18,051 nucleotides of DNA from an archaeon (lineage in GTDB: Archaea; Altiarchaeota; Altiarchaeia; JAFGQM01), in contig JAOZPI010000009.1 of the NCBI GenBank assembly GCA_029932835.1, positions 1 to 18,051 on the forward strand, written 5' to 3'. Positions 1 to 6,945 of this stretch are shown one piece after another (the stretch's first letter is position 1; every line of letters begins with the position of its first letter). Both the position numbers and the translations under genes were made by a program. The notes under the pieces are model-generated. The model saw nothing but the letters and a program-made list of their open reading frames with translations. It searched no databases and was not told the DNA's origin.

Positions 1-47
1 AGGAAGATTATACGGTGACTGCCACACCTTGGACACAAGAGAGCCAT
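1..47 (-). CDS. Zinc-ribbon protein, N-terminal fragment (cut by window edge)
   Basis: An ATG at 47 reads leftward for 15 codons as MALLCPRCGSHRIIF before the window ends. CPRCGS is the first knuckle (CxxCG) of a zinc ribbon, common at the N terminus of small archaeal nucleic-acid-binding or transcription-related proteins. Only this fragment is visible, so no function can be assigned. It starts 24 nt after the 3' end of tRNA-Ile on the same strand, so it may share that transcript. There is no clear Shine-Dalgarno sequence directly before the ATG. The short length makes this a tentative call, supported mainly by the CxxC spacing and position. Confidence 0.45.
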   Translation of the reverse strand, partial: MALLCPRCGSHRIIF

Positions 48-71
48 TTTTGTTATGGGAGATCCCAAGAG

Positions 72-206
72 TGGGCCTGATGGGATTCGAACCCATGACC
101 TCTGGCTTGCTCAGAGCTGATTCCCTTTGGGAATACTTTGCAAGGACGCGCACAACGTCCAAGCCCGTATAAGACCAGCGCTCTAACCAAGCTGAGCTAC
201 AGGCCC
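72..206 (-). tRNA. tRNA-Ile(UAU) with a 60-nt archaeal intron
   Basis: Read on the minus strand, the acceptor arms GGGCCTG and CAGGCCC pair, with discriminator A at 72. The D arm is GCTC/GAGC. The T arm is ATGGG/CCCAT around TTCGAAT. The anticodon stem is CTGGT/GCCAG. The intron fits the canonical site between nucleotides 37 and 38 (bases 167 to 108). The bulge-helix-bulge is complete: tRNA bases 32-35 (CTTA) pair with intron bases TGAG; the bulges are TAC and CAA; and the inner helix GGGCT pairs with AGCTC, with one G-T. Splicing leaves loop CTTATAA and anticodon UAU, which reads AUA. The body resembles archaeal tRNA-Ile. CCA is not encoded. Confidence 0.88.
108..167 (-). other. tRNA intron with bulge-helix-bulge splice motif
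   Basis: This 60-nt intron lies after nucleotide 37 of tRNA-Ile. Its 5' end (C then GGGCT) and 3' end (AGCTC, TGAG, CA) form the inner helix, central 4-bp helix and two 3-nt bulges recognised by archaeal tRNA-splicing endonuclease (EndA). Its interior contains further short stems, GGACG/CGTCC and TTCCC/GGGAA. No coding potential is seen. Confidence 0.85.
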
Positions 207-230
207 GTGGTAGGCAGTCTTGGAAGACGC

Positions 231-238
231 GATATTTT
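231..238 (-). promoter_or_regulatory. TATA box for tRNA-Ile
   Basis: Minus-strand AAAAATAT lies about 25-32 bp before the tRNA 5' end at 206, the usual archaeal TATA distance when transcription begins at or near the mature 5' end. Confidence 0.45.
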
Positions 239-270
239 TGAAATAAGTAGAATAAAAGGAAAACGCACAA

Positions 271-1545
271 TTAGAGCTTTTCCCATTTTTTTAGTTCTAG
301 AATCTCCCCAAGGGTTTTGCCCTCCTCTATCTCCTTTCGTATTCGATCTTCTTTCTCCTTTACGTATAGAGCCCTGCTCGCAATCTCGTAGGCCCTCTTC
401 TTTGGTATCACCACAACTCCATCTTCATCTGCCACAATATAATCTCCCGGGTTTACCTCAACCCCCCCACATTTTATGGTAACATTTACCTCACCCATTC
501 CCTTTGGCTCTCCGGCTGTTGGGCTAACACACCTTCCATATATCGGGAAGTCCAGATTTTTTATCTCTTCAATGTCTCTCACCCCTCCGTCTATTACAAG
601 GCCTGCGATTCTCTTGCGCAGGGCACTTCTAGTAGCCAGCTCTCCCCATAGGGCCACCCTTGATTCATGGGCATCTACCACAATGACATCGCCCCTTTTT
701 GCCATATCAATGGCCTGTACAACCTTTGACCAATCTCCGGGATATGCCCTGACTGTGAAAGCCTTGCCGAAGAATTTCTTCGGAACAGATAGATACTTGA
801 TCCCCCGCATTTCGCCCCTCCTGTGCATTGCGTCTGTAATATTCGCGGTAGAGACTTGGTCAAGCATTTCCTCTACCTTCTTTCTCTTAAGTGGCGCCTG
901 AGATTTTGCCTCCAGGTGGAGGTCCCTCATCAGGTCTTTTATCTTTTTTGCAACCACTCTTGCATTTGGAGCCTTTGTTATAGCCCCCCCCACTACTATT
1001 ATCTCCCCACCACCCTTTACCGCTTGCTGCACGTTGGTTGCGTCCAACCCCCCTCCAACCGCTATGGGGATGTCCACAATCCCTGAAACCACCTTGAGAT
1101 CTCCAAAGACTTCCTTTCCAACCATCTGTTGGTCTATACCTGTATGCACCATTATGTAATCTGCTCCCAACTCCTCTGCCCTCCTCGCCCTTTCCTCCAG
1201 GTTCTGGACATTGAGAAGGTCCACCATAACCTTGCAACCGAAATTTCTGGCGGTTTCCACAGACTGCAGAATCGTCTGGTCATCAGACATGCCCAAGACT
1301 GTAACAACCCCAGCCCCCGCCTTTGCAGCAGCCTCTGTTTCTATGTCTCCAGTATCTGCAATTTTCAGATCCGCTACGATCGTTTTTTCTGGAAACGCCT
1401 TCTTTAAGGCCCTCACAGCCTCCATACCAACCGCCTTTATGAGGGGTGTCCCTGCCTCTATCCAATCCACTACCTCATACACCTCTCGACCAATCTTGAT
1501 TGCTCTCTCCAAGTCCACAAAATCCAAGGCAACCTGTAGGATCAT
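271..1545 (-). CDS. 3-hexulose-6-phosphate synthase / RraA-like fusion
   Basis: This is a 424-residue two-domain protein. Residues 1 to about 208 are a TIM-barrel hexulose-6-phosphate synthase, with the DLKIADTG motif at 59-66 (catalytic Asp/Lys of the OMP-decarboxylase superfamily) and phosphate-binding GGG near 164-166. After a charged linker (about 209-225), residues 226-424 are an RraA-like domain with RIAGLVIDGGVRD at 312-324. In archaea HPS usually runs in reverse, making ribulose-5-phosphate and formaldehyde from hexulose-6-phosphate to supply pentoses. The RraA-type half may be a class II aldolase/decarboxylase or a regulator; its role in the fusion is unsettled. The same two-domain architecture is known from other archaea. 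I chose ATG 1545 because MILQVALDF is the typical HPS start and a TATA box lies 23-30 bp upstream; longer in-frame starts would cross that TATA box. GTG at 1548 is an alternative. Confidence 0.9.
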   Translation of the reverse strand: MILQVALDFVDLERAIKIGREVYEVVDWIEAGTPLIKAVGMEAVRALKKAFPEKTIVADLKIADTGDIETEAAAKAGAGVVTVLGMSDDQTILQSVETARNFGCKVMVDLLNVQNLEERARRAEELGADYIMVHTGIDQQMVGKEVFGDLKVVSGIVDIPIAVGGGLDATNVQQAVKGGGEIIVVGGAITKAPNARVVAKKIKDLMRDLHLEAKSQAPLKRKKVEEMLDQVSTANITDAMHRRGEMRGIKYLSVPKKFFGKAFTVRAYPGDWSKVVQAIDMAKRGDVIVVDAHESRVALWGELATRSALRKRIAGLVIDGGVRDIEEIKNLDFPIYGRCVSPTAGEPKGMGEVNVTIKCGGVEVNPGDYIVADEDGVVVIPKKRAYEIASRALYVKEKEDRIRKEIEEGKTLGEILELKKWEKL

Positions 1546-1567
1546 CACTCCCAATTGAAGATACAGG

Positions 1568-1575
1568 TATAAAAA
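1568..1575 (-). promoter_or_regulatory. TATA box for the HPS-RraA gene
   Basis: Minus-strand TTTTTATA sits 23-30 bp before ATG 1545, which implies a leaderless or nearly leaderless mRNA. Confidence 0.6.
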
Positions 1576-1661
1576 GTGGGGTAGATGGCATTGGTTTAAA
1601 CACAGGAACTCCAAAAAATTCCTTTTTTTACAAAAACATCAAAATAAGCGAGAAACGGACG

Positions 1662-2234
1662 ATGGAATACTTTAGGCGAATTATGAAGGAGAGCGCACCA
1701 CTGCTCCTTCTCTTGGTGCTTGGAGAGCTCATCGCTGGGGTCATCCTCAATAATTCTGTACTTAGCCTAGAGAATATCCCGGGCCTTGTGATATTAATCC
1801 CTGCGATTCTGTCTCTTCGCGGGAATGTATCCAGCGCCCTGGGAAGCAGATTAGGATCCTACATACACTTGGGTCTCATAGAACCAAGCCTAAACATATC
1901 TACGTTCAAAAAGGGGGTAGTGAAGGAAAACATATACGCGTCTATAACACTAAACATCACCCTCTCATTTGTTCTGGGAATCTTCGCGTACATCACTTCT
2001 TTGATTATGGGAATCACAAGTGCAAACGTGCTTATCCTTACCTTTATTGCAGTGGTTACTGGATTTCTCTCTGGGATCTTTTTGGTGTTCCTTACCATTG
2101 CTTTGGCAGTGTTCACCGCCTCAAAGGGGATGGATCCGGACAACGTCCTAACCCCCACTGTCGCGACTATCGGAGATGTTTTTACACTGCTGTTTCTCTT
2201 TTTTGTCGCACAACTATCGCTCTCAATATTTTAA
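1662..2234 (+). CDS. MgtE-like cation transporter, single membrane domain
   Basis: This 190-residue, very hydrophobic protein has about five membrane helices. It matches the SLC41/MgtE integral membrane domain: the segment around 40-66 contains IPAILSLRGNVSSALGSRLG, and residues 157-173 read GMDPDNVLTPTVATIGD. D172 in the TIGD motif corresponds to the conserved Asp of the MgtE pore. It lacks the N-terminal and CBS domains of bacterial MgtE and holds one membrane repeat, so it probably works as a homodimer or with another half. Mg2+ or another divalent cation is the likely substrate. The next gene, 29 bp downstream, encodes a PhoU/TrkA_C protein that probably supplies the missing cytosolic regulation. 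ATG 1662 is chosen because the upstream in-frame codons are not membrane-like and run into the divergent HPS promoter. Confidence 0.85.
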   Translation: MEYFRRIMKESAPLLLLLVLGELIAGVILNNSVLSLENIPGLVILIPAILSLRGNVSSALGSRLGSYIHLGLIEPSLNISTFKKGVVKENIYASITLNITLSFVLGIFAYITSLIMGITSANVLILTFIAVVTGFLSGIFLVFLTIALAVFTASKGMDPDNVLTPTVATIGDVFTLLFLFFVAQLSLSIF

Positions 2235-2263
2235 TCATTTAATCAGAAAATAAGAGGGGGAAA

Positions 2264-2887
2264 ATGGAGGAATTCGAAACCGTTGAGGAAATATCCGATG
2301 AGGTATTTGAAGAGAAGAAAACCCTAAAGGACATATTGGTAGAGATGAAGGATTTATCGGAGGCAATGGCAGACCTAGCTTATTCTTCTATCCTCCTGAA
2401 CAGCAGGGAGATAGCTGAGGAGGTTGTTGAGATGGAGGAGGAGATGGACAAGCTCCGCATAGAAGCAGAGATAAAGGCAATGCTGGCGTCTAGGAATAGG
2501 GAGGATGCAGAGGATTTGGTTGGCATGCTGCACATCGCAGAGGCAGCCGAGGCAATGTCAGACGCCGCAAAGAGTATCGTAGATGTTGTTTTGAGAGGAG
2601 AGGGGGAACATCCAATACTACAGAGGATGTTGTCAGAAGCTGAGGAGATTATAACAAAGGTGAACGTTGGAGGAAGGTCCATCCTTGTGAACAAGACACT
2701 GGCAGATTTGAAGTTGAGCACGAATACAGGAATGTACGTAATAGCTATAAAGAGGGGAAACCGCTGGATCTACAGGCCAGGAAAGAAAACAAAGATACAA
2801 AGGGGGGACGCCCTAATAGCTGTTGGAAACAAGGAAGGCAAACAGGTGCTCCAGGACATAGCGAGTGGGAAAAGGAGAGAGATATAG
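2264..2887 (+). CDS. PhoU-like / TrkA_C domain regulator of cation transport
   Basis: A 207-residue soluble protein. Residues about 20-130 are acidic amphipathic helices of PhoU type (repeated EEVVEMEEEMDKL-like segments). Residues 138-205 resemble the TrkA_C (RCK_C) ligand-binding fold: a short helix with LADLKL, then strands including MYVIAIKRGNRWIY, PGKKTKIQRGDALIAVG, and a terminal helix. RCK_C domains sense ions or nucleotides and gate channels or transporters. It directly follows the MgtE-type permease, with a purine-rich SD-like GAGGGGG 3 nt before the ATG, so the two are probably one operon and this is the permease's cytosolic regulator. The same pairing of a permease with a PhoU/TrkA_C protein is known in other archaea. 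The ligand cannot be read from sequence. Confidence 0.8.
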   Translation: MEEFETVEEISDEVFEEKKTLKDILVEMKDLSEAMADLAYSSILLNSREIAEEVVEMEEEMDKLRIEAEIKAMLASRNREDAEDLVGMLHIAEAAEAMSDAAKSIVDVVLRGEGEHPILQRMLSEAEEIITKVNVGGRSILVNKTLADLKLSTNTGMYVIAIKRGNRWIYRPGKKTKIQRGDALIAVGNKEGKQVLQDIASGKRREI

Positions 2888-2923
2888 GCTGGTTCTTCGT
2901 CGTTCTATAACTTGTAGCAGCTG

Positions 2924-2931
2924 TTTTTAAG
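2924..2931 (+). promoter_or_regulatory. TATA box for the gene at 2953
   Basis: TTTTTAAG lies 22-29 bp before ATG 2953, the spacing of a leaderless archaeal promoter. Confidence 0.5.
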
Positions 2932-2952
2932 TTTATTCTGATAAATTTTATT

Positions 2953-3876
2953 ATGTATGTTGAAGCCTCTGGCGGTTCTCAGGCAAGAGTAATAGTGAAT
3001 GTGGTGGTAGTTGTTTTTCTAGTGATAGGAATGTTTATGGTACTTCAGTACTTCCACTTCATATATCTGCGGGATGTGCCAGTAATAGGAGGGTGGCTCA
3101 TGGATGTATATGAGCAGATATTCGGGATACCAAAGGTTCTCATACTACATGGTGAGGACTCAATCGGGGATTGGACCGAACTGCGGAGTGTTCTCTCACA
3201 CCATCTGTTCTTTTACAGCGAAGACATTGATGTGGATAAGTATGGAGCAGGGCTGGGAGAAAAGCTAAAAGAATTTGGATTGGTTATTGTGGAGGACGCA
3301 AGGAGGCTGGACAAGGACAAACTTATAAACTTGGACGATTATGTGAAGGGAGGAGGAAATCTGATATGGGTCGGAGATGCTGGAACTATAGGGAAGGTTG
3401 AGTTTAAGGATGAGGTGATCGCGACTCAAACCGGATGGCTCCGAGACATCGTTTGCATAGACAAAGAGACCCTCCTGAGATGCGACTGCAAGAGTGTTAA
3501 GAATGGATCTAGTTGTAAGTTCCTCCCAGAGAAAGCAGAGCAGATACAAGAGGATTTTTCTGAGGTCTTGGGAGTGAGATTCATAGAGAACATTGAGGTG
3601 GATAACCCAAGGCTGGAGATCTTGGATAGCAGAAACTGGGTGGTTTCTGGAGTGAATAAAAGCTATGAGATCAAGGGTGTTTACAGAATAAGCAGGGTAT
3701 CAAATGAGTACACCACTGCTCTCGTGGCCAATGTAAACATCACGAAGAAAAAGGCGTATCCTGCAATAGTGGTAAATGACAATCCTGGATCCAGCGGAAT
3801 GGTTGTGTATTTTGCATACCCACCAGAGAAGACACCAGAGATCCTCCTACCGCTTGTCAGGAGAATGAGATATTAG
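2953..3876 (+). CDS. Membrane-anchored exported protein with GATase/ThuA-like domain, function unknown
   Basis: A 307-residue protein with one strong membrane helix at about 12-37 and a large domain after it. Residues 60-150 look like a Rossmann-type GATase1/ThuA/DUF4350 fold: a KVLILHGED strand, a helix, then GLVIVEDARRLDKDKL and YVKGGGNLIWVGD, the usual yV..GG.li pattern. I see no catalytic Cys-His-Glu triad, so it may bind rather than hydrolyse. Four cysteines (168, 177, 179, 188) lie close together in an insert and could form disulfides or bind metal. Sequons NGS (184), NKS and NIT fit an outside location with N-glycosylation. It has its own TATA box and no obvious operon partner. I do not recognise the gene; the fold assignment is an inference. 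Confidence 0.7.
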   Translation: MYVEASGGSQARVIVNVVVVVFLVIGMFMVLQYFHFIYLRDVPVIGGWLMDVYEQIFGIPKVLILHGEDSIGDWTELRSVLSHHLFFYSEDIDVDKYGAGLGEKLKEFGLVIVEDARRLDKDKLINLDDYVKGGGNLIWVGDAGTIGKVEFKDEVIATQTGWLRDIVCIDKETLLRCDCKSVKNGSSCKFLPEKAEQIQEDFSEVLGVRFIENIEVDNPRLEILDSRNWVVSGVNKSYEIKGVYRISRVSNEYTTALVANVNITKKKAYPAIVVNDNPGSSGMVVYFAYPPEKTPEILLPLVRRMRY

Positions 3877-3900
3877 GGTGGGTGTTTGAGTTCGACTAAA

Positions 3901-3914
3901 TTTTATTTTATATT
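3901..3914 (+). promoter_or_regulatory. AT-rich TATA element for the gene at 3970
   Basis: TTTTATTTTATATT lies between the end of the previous gene (3876) and the small helical-protein gene. A start site about 25 bp downstream would be near 3933-3938, next to TTG 3937 and about 33 nt before ATG 3970. Confidence 0.45.
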
Positions 3915-3969
3915 GAAAACCATCTAATTATCTCGGTTGTTTATTGACAAGGGAAGAACCCAACATAAG

Positions 3970-4302
3970 ATGAAAGACCTGAATTATGTCATAGGGAGAC
4001 TGCAAGGACTCTATGAATTAGTAAAGATATTAAAGGATTTGGTGGGAAAGGGGGGGCAGGGAAATTCTGAGGTTGTGTCAGTTATAACAGAGCATATATC
4101 CAGCCAACTATCTGCCATACTATCAGAGTTTGATGAATTGGATGTAAAGCCAGAACACAAAGAGCTCGTACAGCAAATAAAGGAAAAACACGAGGAAGCG
4201 GAAGAGAAGGGGGAGGACAAGGGCACAGAGGAGAAGCTGGAGAAACACGAAAAAACAGTGGACGAGCTATTGAAAGACCTAGAGGGTCTGAGAAACCAAT
4301 AA
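3970..4302 (+). CDS. Small acidic helical/coiled-coil protein, function unknown
   Basis: A 110-residue protein predicted to be almost all helix. The first part (MKDLNYVIGRLQGLYELVKILKDLV) is amphipathic, a glycine-rich turn follows, and the last half is rich in Glu and Lys with heptad-like leucines, suggesting a coiled coil. There are no cysteines, signal peptide or membrane segment. ATG 3970 is preferred, but an in-frame TTG at 3937 lies at leaderless distance from the TATA element and would add 11 residues. It stands between two membrane-protein genes on the same strand, each with its own promoter, so a shared role is only a guess. I do not recognise the family. Confidence 0.65.
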   Translation: MKDLNYVIGRLQGLYELVKILKDLVGKGGQGNSEVVSVITEHISSQLSAILSEFDELDVKPEHKELVQQIKEKHEEAEEKGEDKGTEEKLEKHEKTVDELLKDLEGLRNQ

Positions 4303-4335
4303 CAGCGAGGTCTACATAACGACTTTTCATAAGCA

Positions 4336-4343
4336 TTTTTATT
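4336..4343 (+). promoter_or_regulatory. TATA box for the gene at 4366
   Basis: TTTTTATT lies 23-30 bp before ATG 4366, matching the leaderless layout of neighbouring genes. Confidence 0.5.
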
Positions 4344-4365
4344 CTAAGAACCGTTTTTGTATACA

Positions 4366-4908
4366 ATGGCGAACAGCGCATCCAACAGTACACTCAGCAC
4401 GGTTAATGCTAGTATTTCTATGAACCCGCCAGCAGGCGTGGGTGCACAAACCTCCCTATACGCTGAGATGGCGATAAGTATAATCGTGCCCCTTCTGATA
4501 TTTTCTCTGTTTGTCCTGATCATATGGTGGGGAACAAAAAAGGCAGAGAGGAAGAAGAGGACTATTGAGATGTCCTACAACCTTATCGCCCTGCAGTTAT
4601 TGGCCTTTCTGATGCTGCCTGTATGCAAAGGTTCGGCGATATGCCTCCTCTGGAGCATGCTCCCTGTAGCTATGTTCGCACTCTTGATCTGGTTCATGTA
4701 TCACCGGGCAAAAAAGGAGGCTGAACACAAGATCAGGGTAATCAAGGGGATGAAGAGAGGCGCAGTAAAGTTAGAGAAAGTAGAGGAGAAGAAGGCAGAC
4801 CCAAAGACGAAAAAGGGGGAGGGAGAGGTAAACCATAAGTACATAGAGGGGATTGTGCGAGGGGTCGTGGAGAAGAAGGGAGGAAAGAAAGCAGGGAGGA
4901 AGGAGTAA
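4366..4908 (+). CDS. Three-helix membrane protein with a lysine-rich cytosolic tail, function unknown
   Basis: A 180-residue protein. The N terminus (1-33) is rich in Ser, Asn and Thr and holds two sequons, NST at 7 and NAS at 14. Membrane helices are predicted at about 36-56, 70-87 and 91-112. The loop between the first two is very basic (KKAERKKR), as is the tail from 113 onward. By the positive-inside rule this gives N terminus outside and C terminus inside, which agrees with the sequon positions. The tail is Lys/Glu-rich and ends in GGKKAGRKE, so it may contact nucleic acid, a partner or membrane lipids. No family is recognised. It has its own TATA box and converges on the decarboxylase gene with only 5 bp between stop codons. 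Confidence 0.7.
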   Translation: MANSASNSTLSTVNASISMNPPAGVGAQTSLYAEMAISIIVPLLIFSLFVLIIWWGTKKAERKKRTIEMSYNLIALQLLAFLMLPVCKGSAICLLWSMLPVAMFALLIWFMYHRAKKEAEHKIRVIKGMKRGAVKLEKVEEKKADPKTKKGEGEVNHKYIEGIVRGVVEKKGGKKAGRKE

Positions 4909-4913
4909 ATAGG

Positions 4914-5957
4914 TTAGATCAGATAGGACTTTACCCCACACCCGGATCCAAATTCTGATAGGGAGTTATAGGCTCCTGCCTTGTCAAATATTATAATATC
5001 TCCTTCATCTATGTGAGGAAGAAGAGCCCTCCTGCGAAAGACGTCCAAGCTACACAAACTGGAACCCAAAAGGCGATATGAGTGCTTTCTTCCGGTTTTC
5101 AGAGTCCTCGCGGGTAGTTCTATTCCCGCTATTATGGTATCTATATGTGTTCTGTATACAGATGCGTTCAGGATAACATCTCCTCCGTTGACGAGCACCG
5201 CCCTCGTTACAAGGCTGCAAGCAGGGCCTACTATAAATCTGCCTGGCTCCATAAAGACCCTCCCAACCCCAGAATCGCGAAGAGCAGAGATTCCGCCCCT
5301 TAGTATCCTCAGAAGTTCCTCTGAAAGGGTGTCTCGCTCTGAGGTGGAGTAGTCTATTGGGAGCCCTCCGCCTATGTCAACCACGTCTACTGACCACTCT
5401 TTCAAATCCTCAAATTTTCCACTCCAGAGCTCTGGGTCCTCCCCTTGGGAGAAGGTGTGATGCAAAACTCCAACCCGGCCAGGACACTTTTTGATCATAG
5501 CGCTTATTAGGGAGGGGGCGAGATGGGGGATATAACCCCGCTGGTATCTATTCGTGGCTTTGGACCTACCAGTCCTGAACAACACCAGAGATTTTGTGTC
5601 CAAGCTTGGGTAAAGGTTTTCAAATGCCCTCTGGGTGTCAACCACAAAGTTTTTACACCCCCTTTCAACTAACCAACTAACCTTATCCTCCGTTAGGCCG
5701 CGTTCACAGTAGAGAATCCTGTTCACATCGACCCCCAAGGAGAGAAGATGTGAAAAGTCCTGCGTATTTGAAACCGAGAATCCCAAACCCAAGTCTGCCA
5801 AGACGCGCAGTATGGGGGGGTCAGGATTTGTCTTTACAGAGTAAAATAAGTCCGCTCCGATCCTCTGGAGATCCTTTACCTGAGTCCTCAGAATGTGCTT
5901 GGAGCAGACAAAGAAGGGATCTTTAGAGTCCAACAGTTTAGGTGGTATCTCAATCAT
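4914..5957 (-). CDS. Fold type III PLP-dependent decarboxylase (ornithine/diaminopimelate decarboxylase-like)
   Basis: A 347-residue enzyme of the alanine-racemase-fold decarboxylase group. The PLP lysine is K42 in YSVKTN. H166-H167 lie in a HHTFSQ segment like the HxGSQ of the family. VDIGGG (193-198) and EPGR (237-240) bind the PLP phosphate. LCSLD (301-305) provides the cross-subunit Cys and Asp, and GAYN (328-331) the C-terminal Tyr. The substrate could be ornithine, lysine, diaminopimelate or a carboxy-polyamine; the CSLD motif is not diagnostic to my eye. Its ATG overlaps the last 8 nt of the deoxyhypusine synthase gene, with purine-rich GTGGGAA before it, which indicates translational coupling and a polyamine role. 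An in-frame ATG at 6002 would add 15 residues but lies deeper in the upstream gene. Confidence 0.85.
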   Translation of the reverse strand: MIEIPPKLLDSKDPFFVCSKHILRTQVKDLQRIGADLFYSVKTNPDPPILRVLADLGLGFSVSNTQDFSHLLSLGVDVNRILYCERGLTEDKVSWLVERGCKNFVVDTQRAFENLYPSLDTKSLVLFRTGRSKATNRYQRGYIPHLAPSLISAMIKKCPGRVGVLHHTFSQGEDPELWSGKFEDLKEWSVDVVDIGGGLPIDYSTSERDTLSEELLRILRGGISALRDSGVGRVFMEPGRFIVGPACSLVTRAVLVNGGDVILNASVYRTHIDTIIAGIELPARTLKTGRKHSYRLLGSSLCSLDVFRRRALLPHIDEGDIIIFDKAGAYNSLSEFGSGCGVKSYLI

Positions 5958-6918
5958 TTCCCACAACCCTGTCTTGGGAGCCCTCCACTCTCTCAAACAC
6001 ATAAGTCATTACGAGAGGAAAGATTATGGTTGCATCTCCGTGCACCGTTACACCCCTCCCAGAATTTTTCATCTTCCCCCACGATATTGCTTCTCTTGTA
6101 GTAGCACCAGAGAGAGATCCGGAATAGGGGGATGCGGTGGTTATATACACAAGATAATCTGCCCCACCATTTGTTATATTGGACAGAATCGCATGATGTT
6201 TAGCGACTCCGCCTCCCAGTGCTATTATCCCTATTTTTTCCAGTGGTGATGCCTCAAAGACTATGTTCTTCAGATCGGAAACCACATCTATCTGAAAATT
6301 CAGGTTATTTCTCAACTCCTGCAACTGAAATCCAAAACTACCGTCTGTGATGGCTGGACAATATATATGAACCCCCCTTCTCATTGCCTGGTAGAGTATT
6401 GAATTCTTATCTCCTTTGCAGTAGTCTCCAAGTCTGTTTATGAGTTCTGAAGGGGTTATGATGTCCCCTGGATTTATTATATTCAAGAGCGCTCGGTGCA
6501 GGGTTTTGTCCAAAAGCTCATAGCTCTTGGAGGGTACTAATATGTTTCCAATTCTGTTCATGTTGTTACTTGCTAGGGTCTCGTCCCTATCCTCGAAACT
6601 CCCAAGTGAGAAGTCGCCGCCCTGAGCCTTTATAAAGTCCTCCTCTACAGCGCCAACCGTGGTAATAACAACATCTGCATATCCCCTCTCTATTGTTTGT
6701 GCAAAGAGCCCCCGGAGGCCGGAGGAGACCATATTGGAAGTAAAACTAAGGAAGATTTTAGCACCTGCCCTCTTCATATCAATTATCAAATCAGCAGCTC
6801 TTTTTAACTCAGTAGCTTGGAAGCCGACAGATCCCAGCATATCAACAAGATCCTCCACTTTGATGCCCCTTCTCCATCTGAGATCAAAAACTTGTGAAGC
6901 CATTATGCCGATGGGCAT
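5950..6918 (-). CDS. dys: Deoxyhypusine synthase family protein
   Basis: 322 residues, close to archaeal deoxyhypusine synthases, which move the aminobutyl group of spermidine onto a lysine of aIF5A using NAD. Motifs include FTSNMVSSGLRG (59-70), CPAITDGSFG (187-196), GGGVAKHH (235-242, with the conserved His), and EAISWGKM (276-283), where K282 matches the catalytic Lys of the human WGK motif. The eukaryotic DGSDSG just before it reads SGSLSG (266-271), so two acidic positions are missing. The family also contains homospermidine synthases, and this substitution plus the linked decarboxylase keep that option open. ATG 6918 is 18-27 bp from a minus-strand TATA element and is probably leaderless; ATG 6903 is the alternative. 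Confidence 0.87.
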   Translation of the reverse strand: MPIGIMASQVFDLRWRRGIKVEDLVDMLGSVGFQATELKRAADLIIDMKRAGAKIFLSFTSNMVSSGLRGLFAQTIERGYADVVITTVGAVEEDFIKAQGGDFSLGSFEDRDETLASNNMNRIGNILVPSKSYELLDKTLHRALLNIINPGDIITPSELINRLGDYCKGDKNSILYQAMRRGVHIYCPAITDGSFGFQLQELRNNLNFQIDVVSDLKNIVFEASPLEKIGIIALGGGVAKHHAILSNITNGGADYLVYITTASPYSGSLSGATTREAISWGKMKNSGRGVTVHGDATIIFPLVMTYVFERVEGSQDRVVGND

Positions 6919-6924
6919 ATATTA
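6916..6924 (+). promoter_or_regulatory. TATA box for the DUF192-prs operon
   Basis: CATATATTA lies 22-30 bp before ATG 6946. It overlaps the start codon of the divergent deoxyhypusine synthase gene (6916-6918). Confidence 0.55.
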
Positions 6925-6935
6925 GAACAAAGCGG

Positions 6936-6945
6936 TTAAAATACC
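6936..6945 (-). promoter_or_regulatory. TATA box for the deoxyhypusine synthase gene
   Basis: Minus-strand GGTATTTTAA lies 18-27 bp before ATG 6918 and touches the start codon of the divergent gene at 6946. Confidence 0.5.

Noticed and set aside
476..1558. Plus-strand open frames opposite the HPS-RraA gene
   Set aside because: They mirror the conserved minus-strand protein and lack start signals or known motifs.
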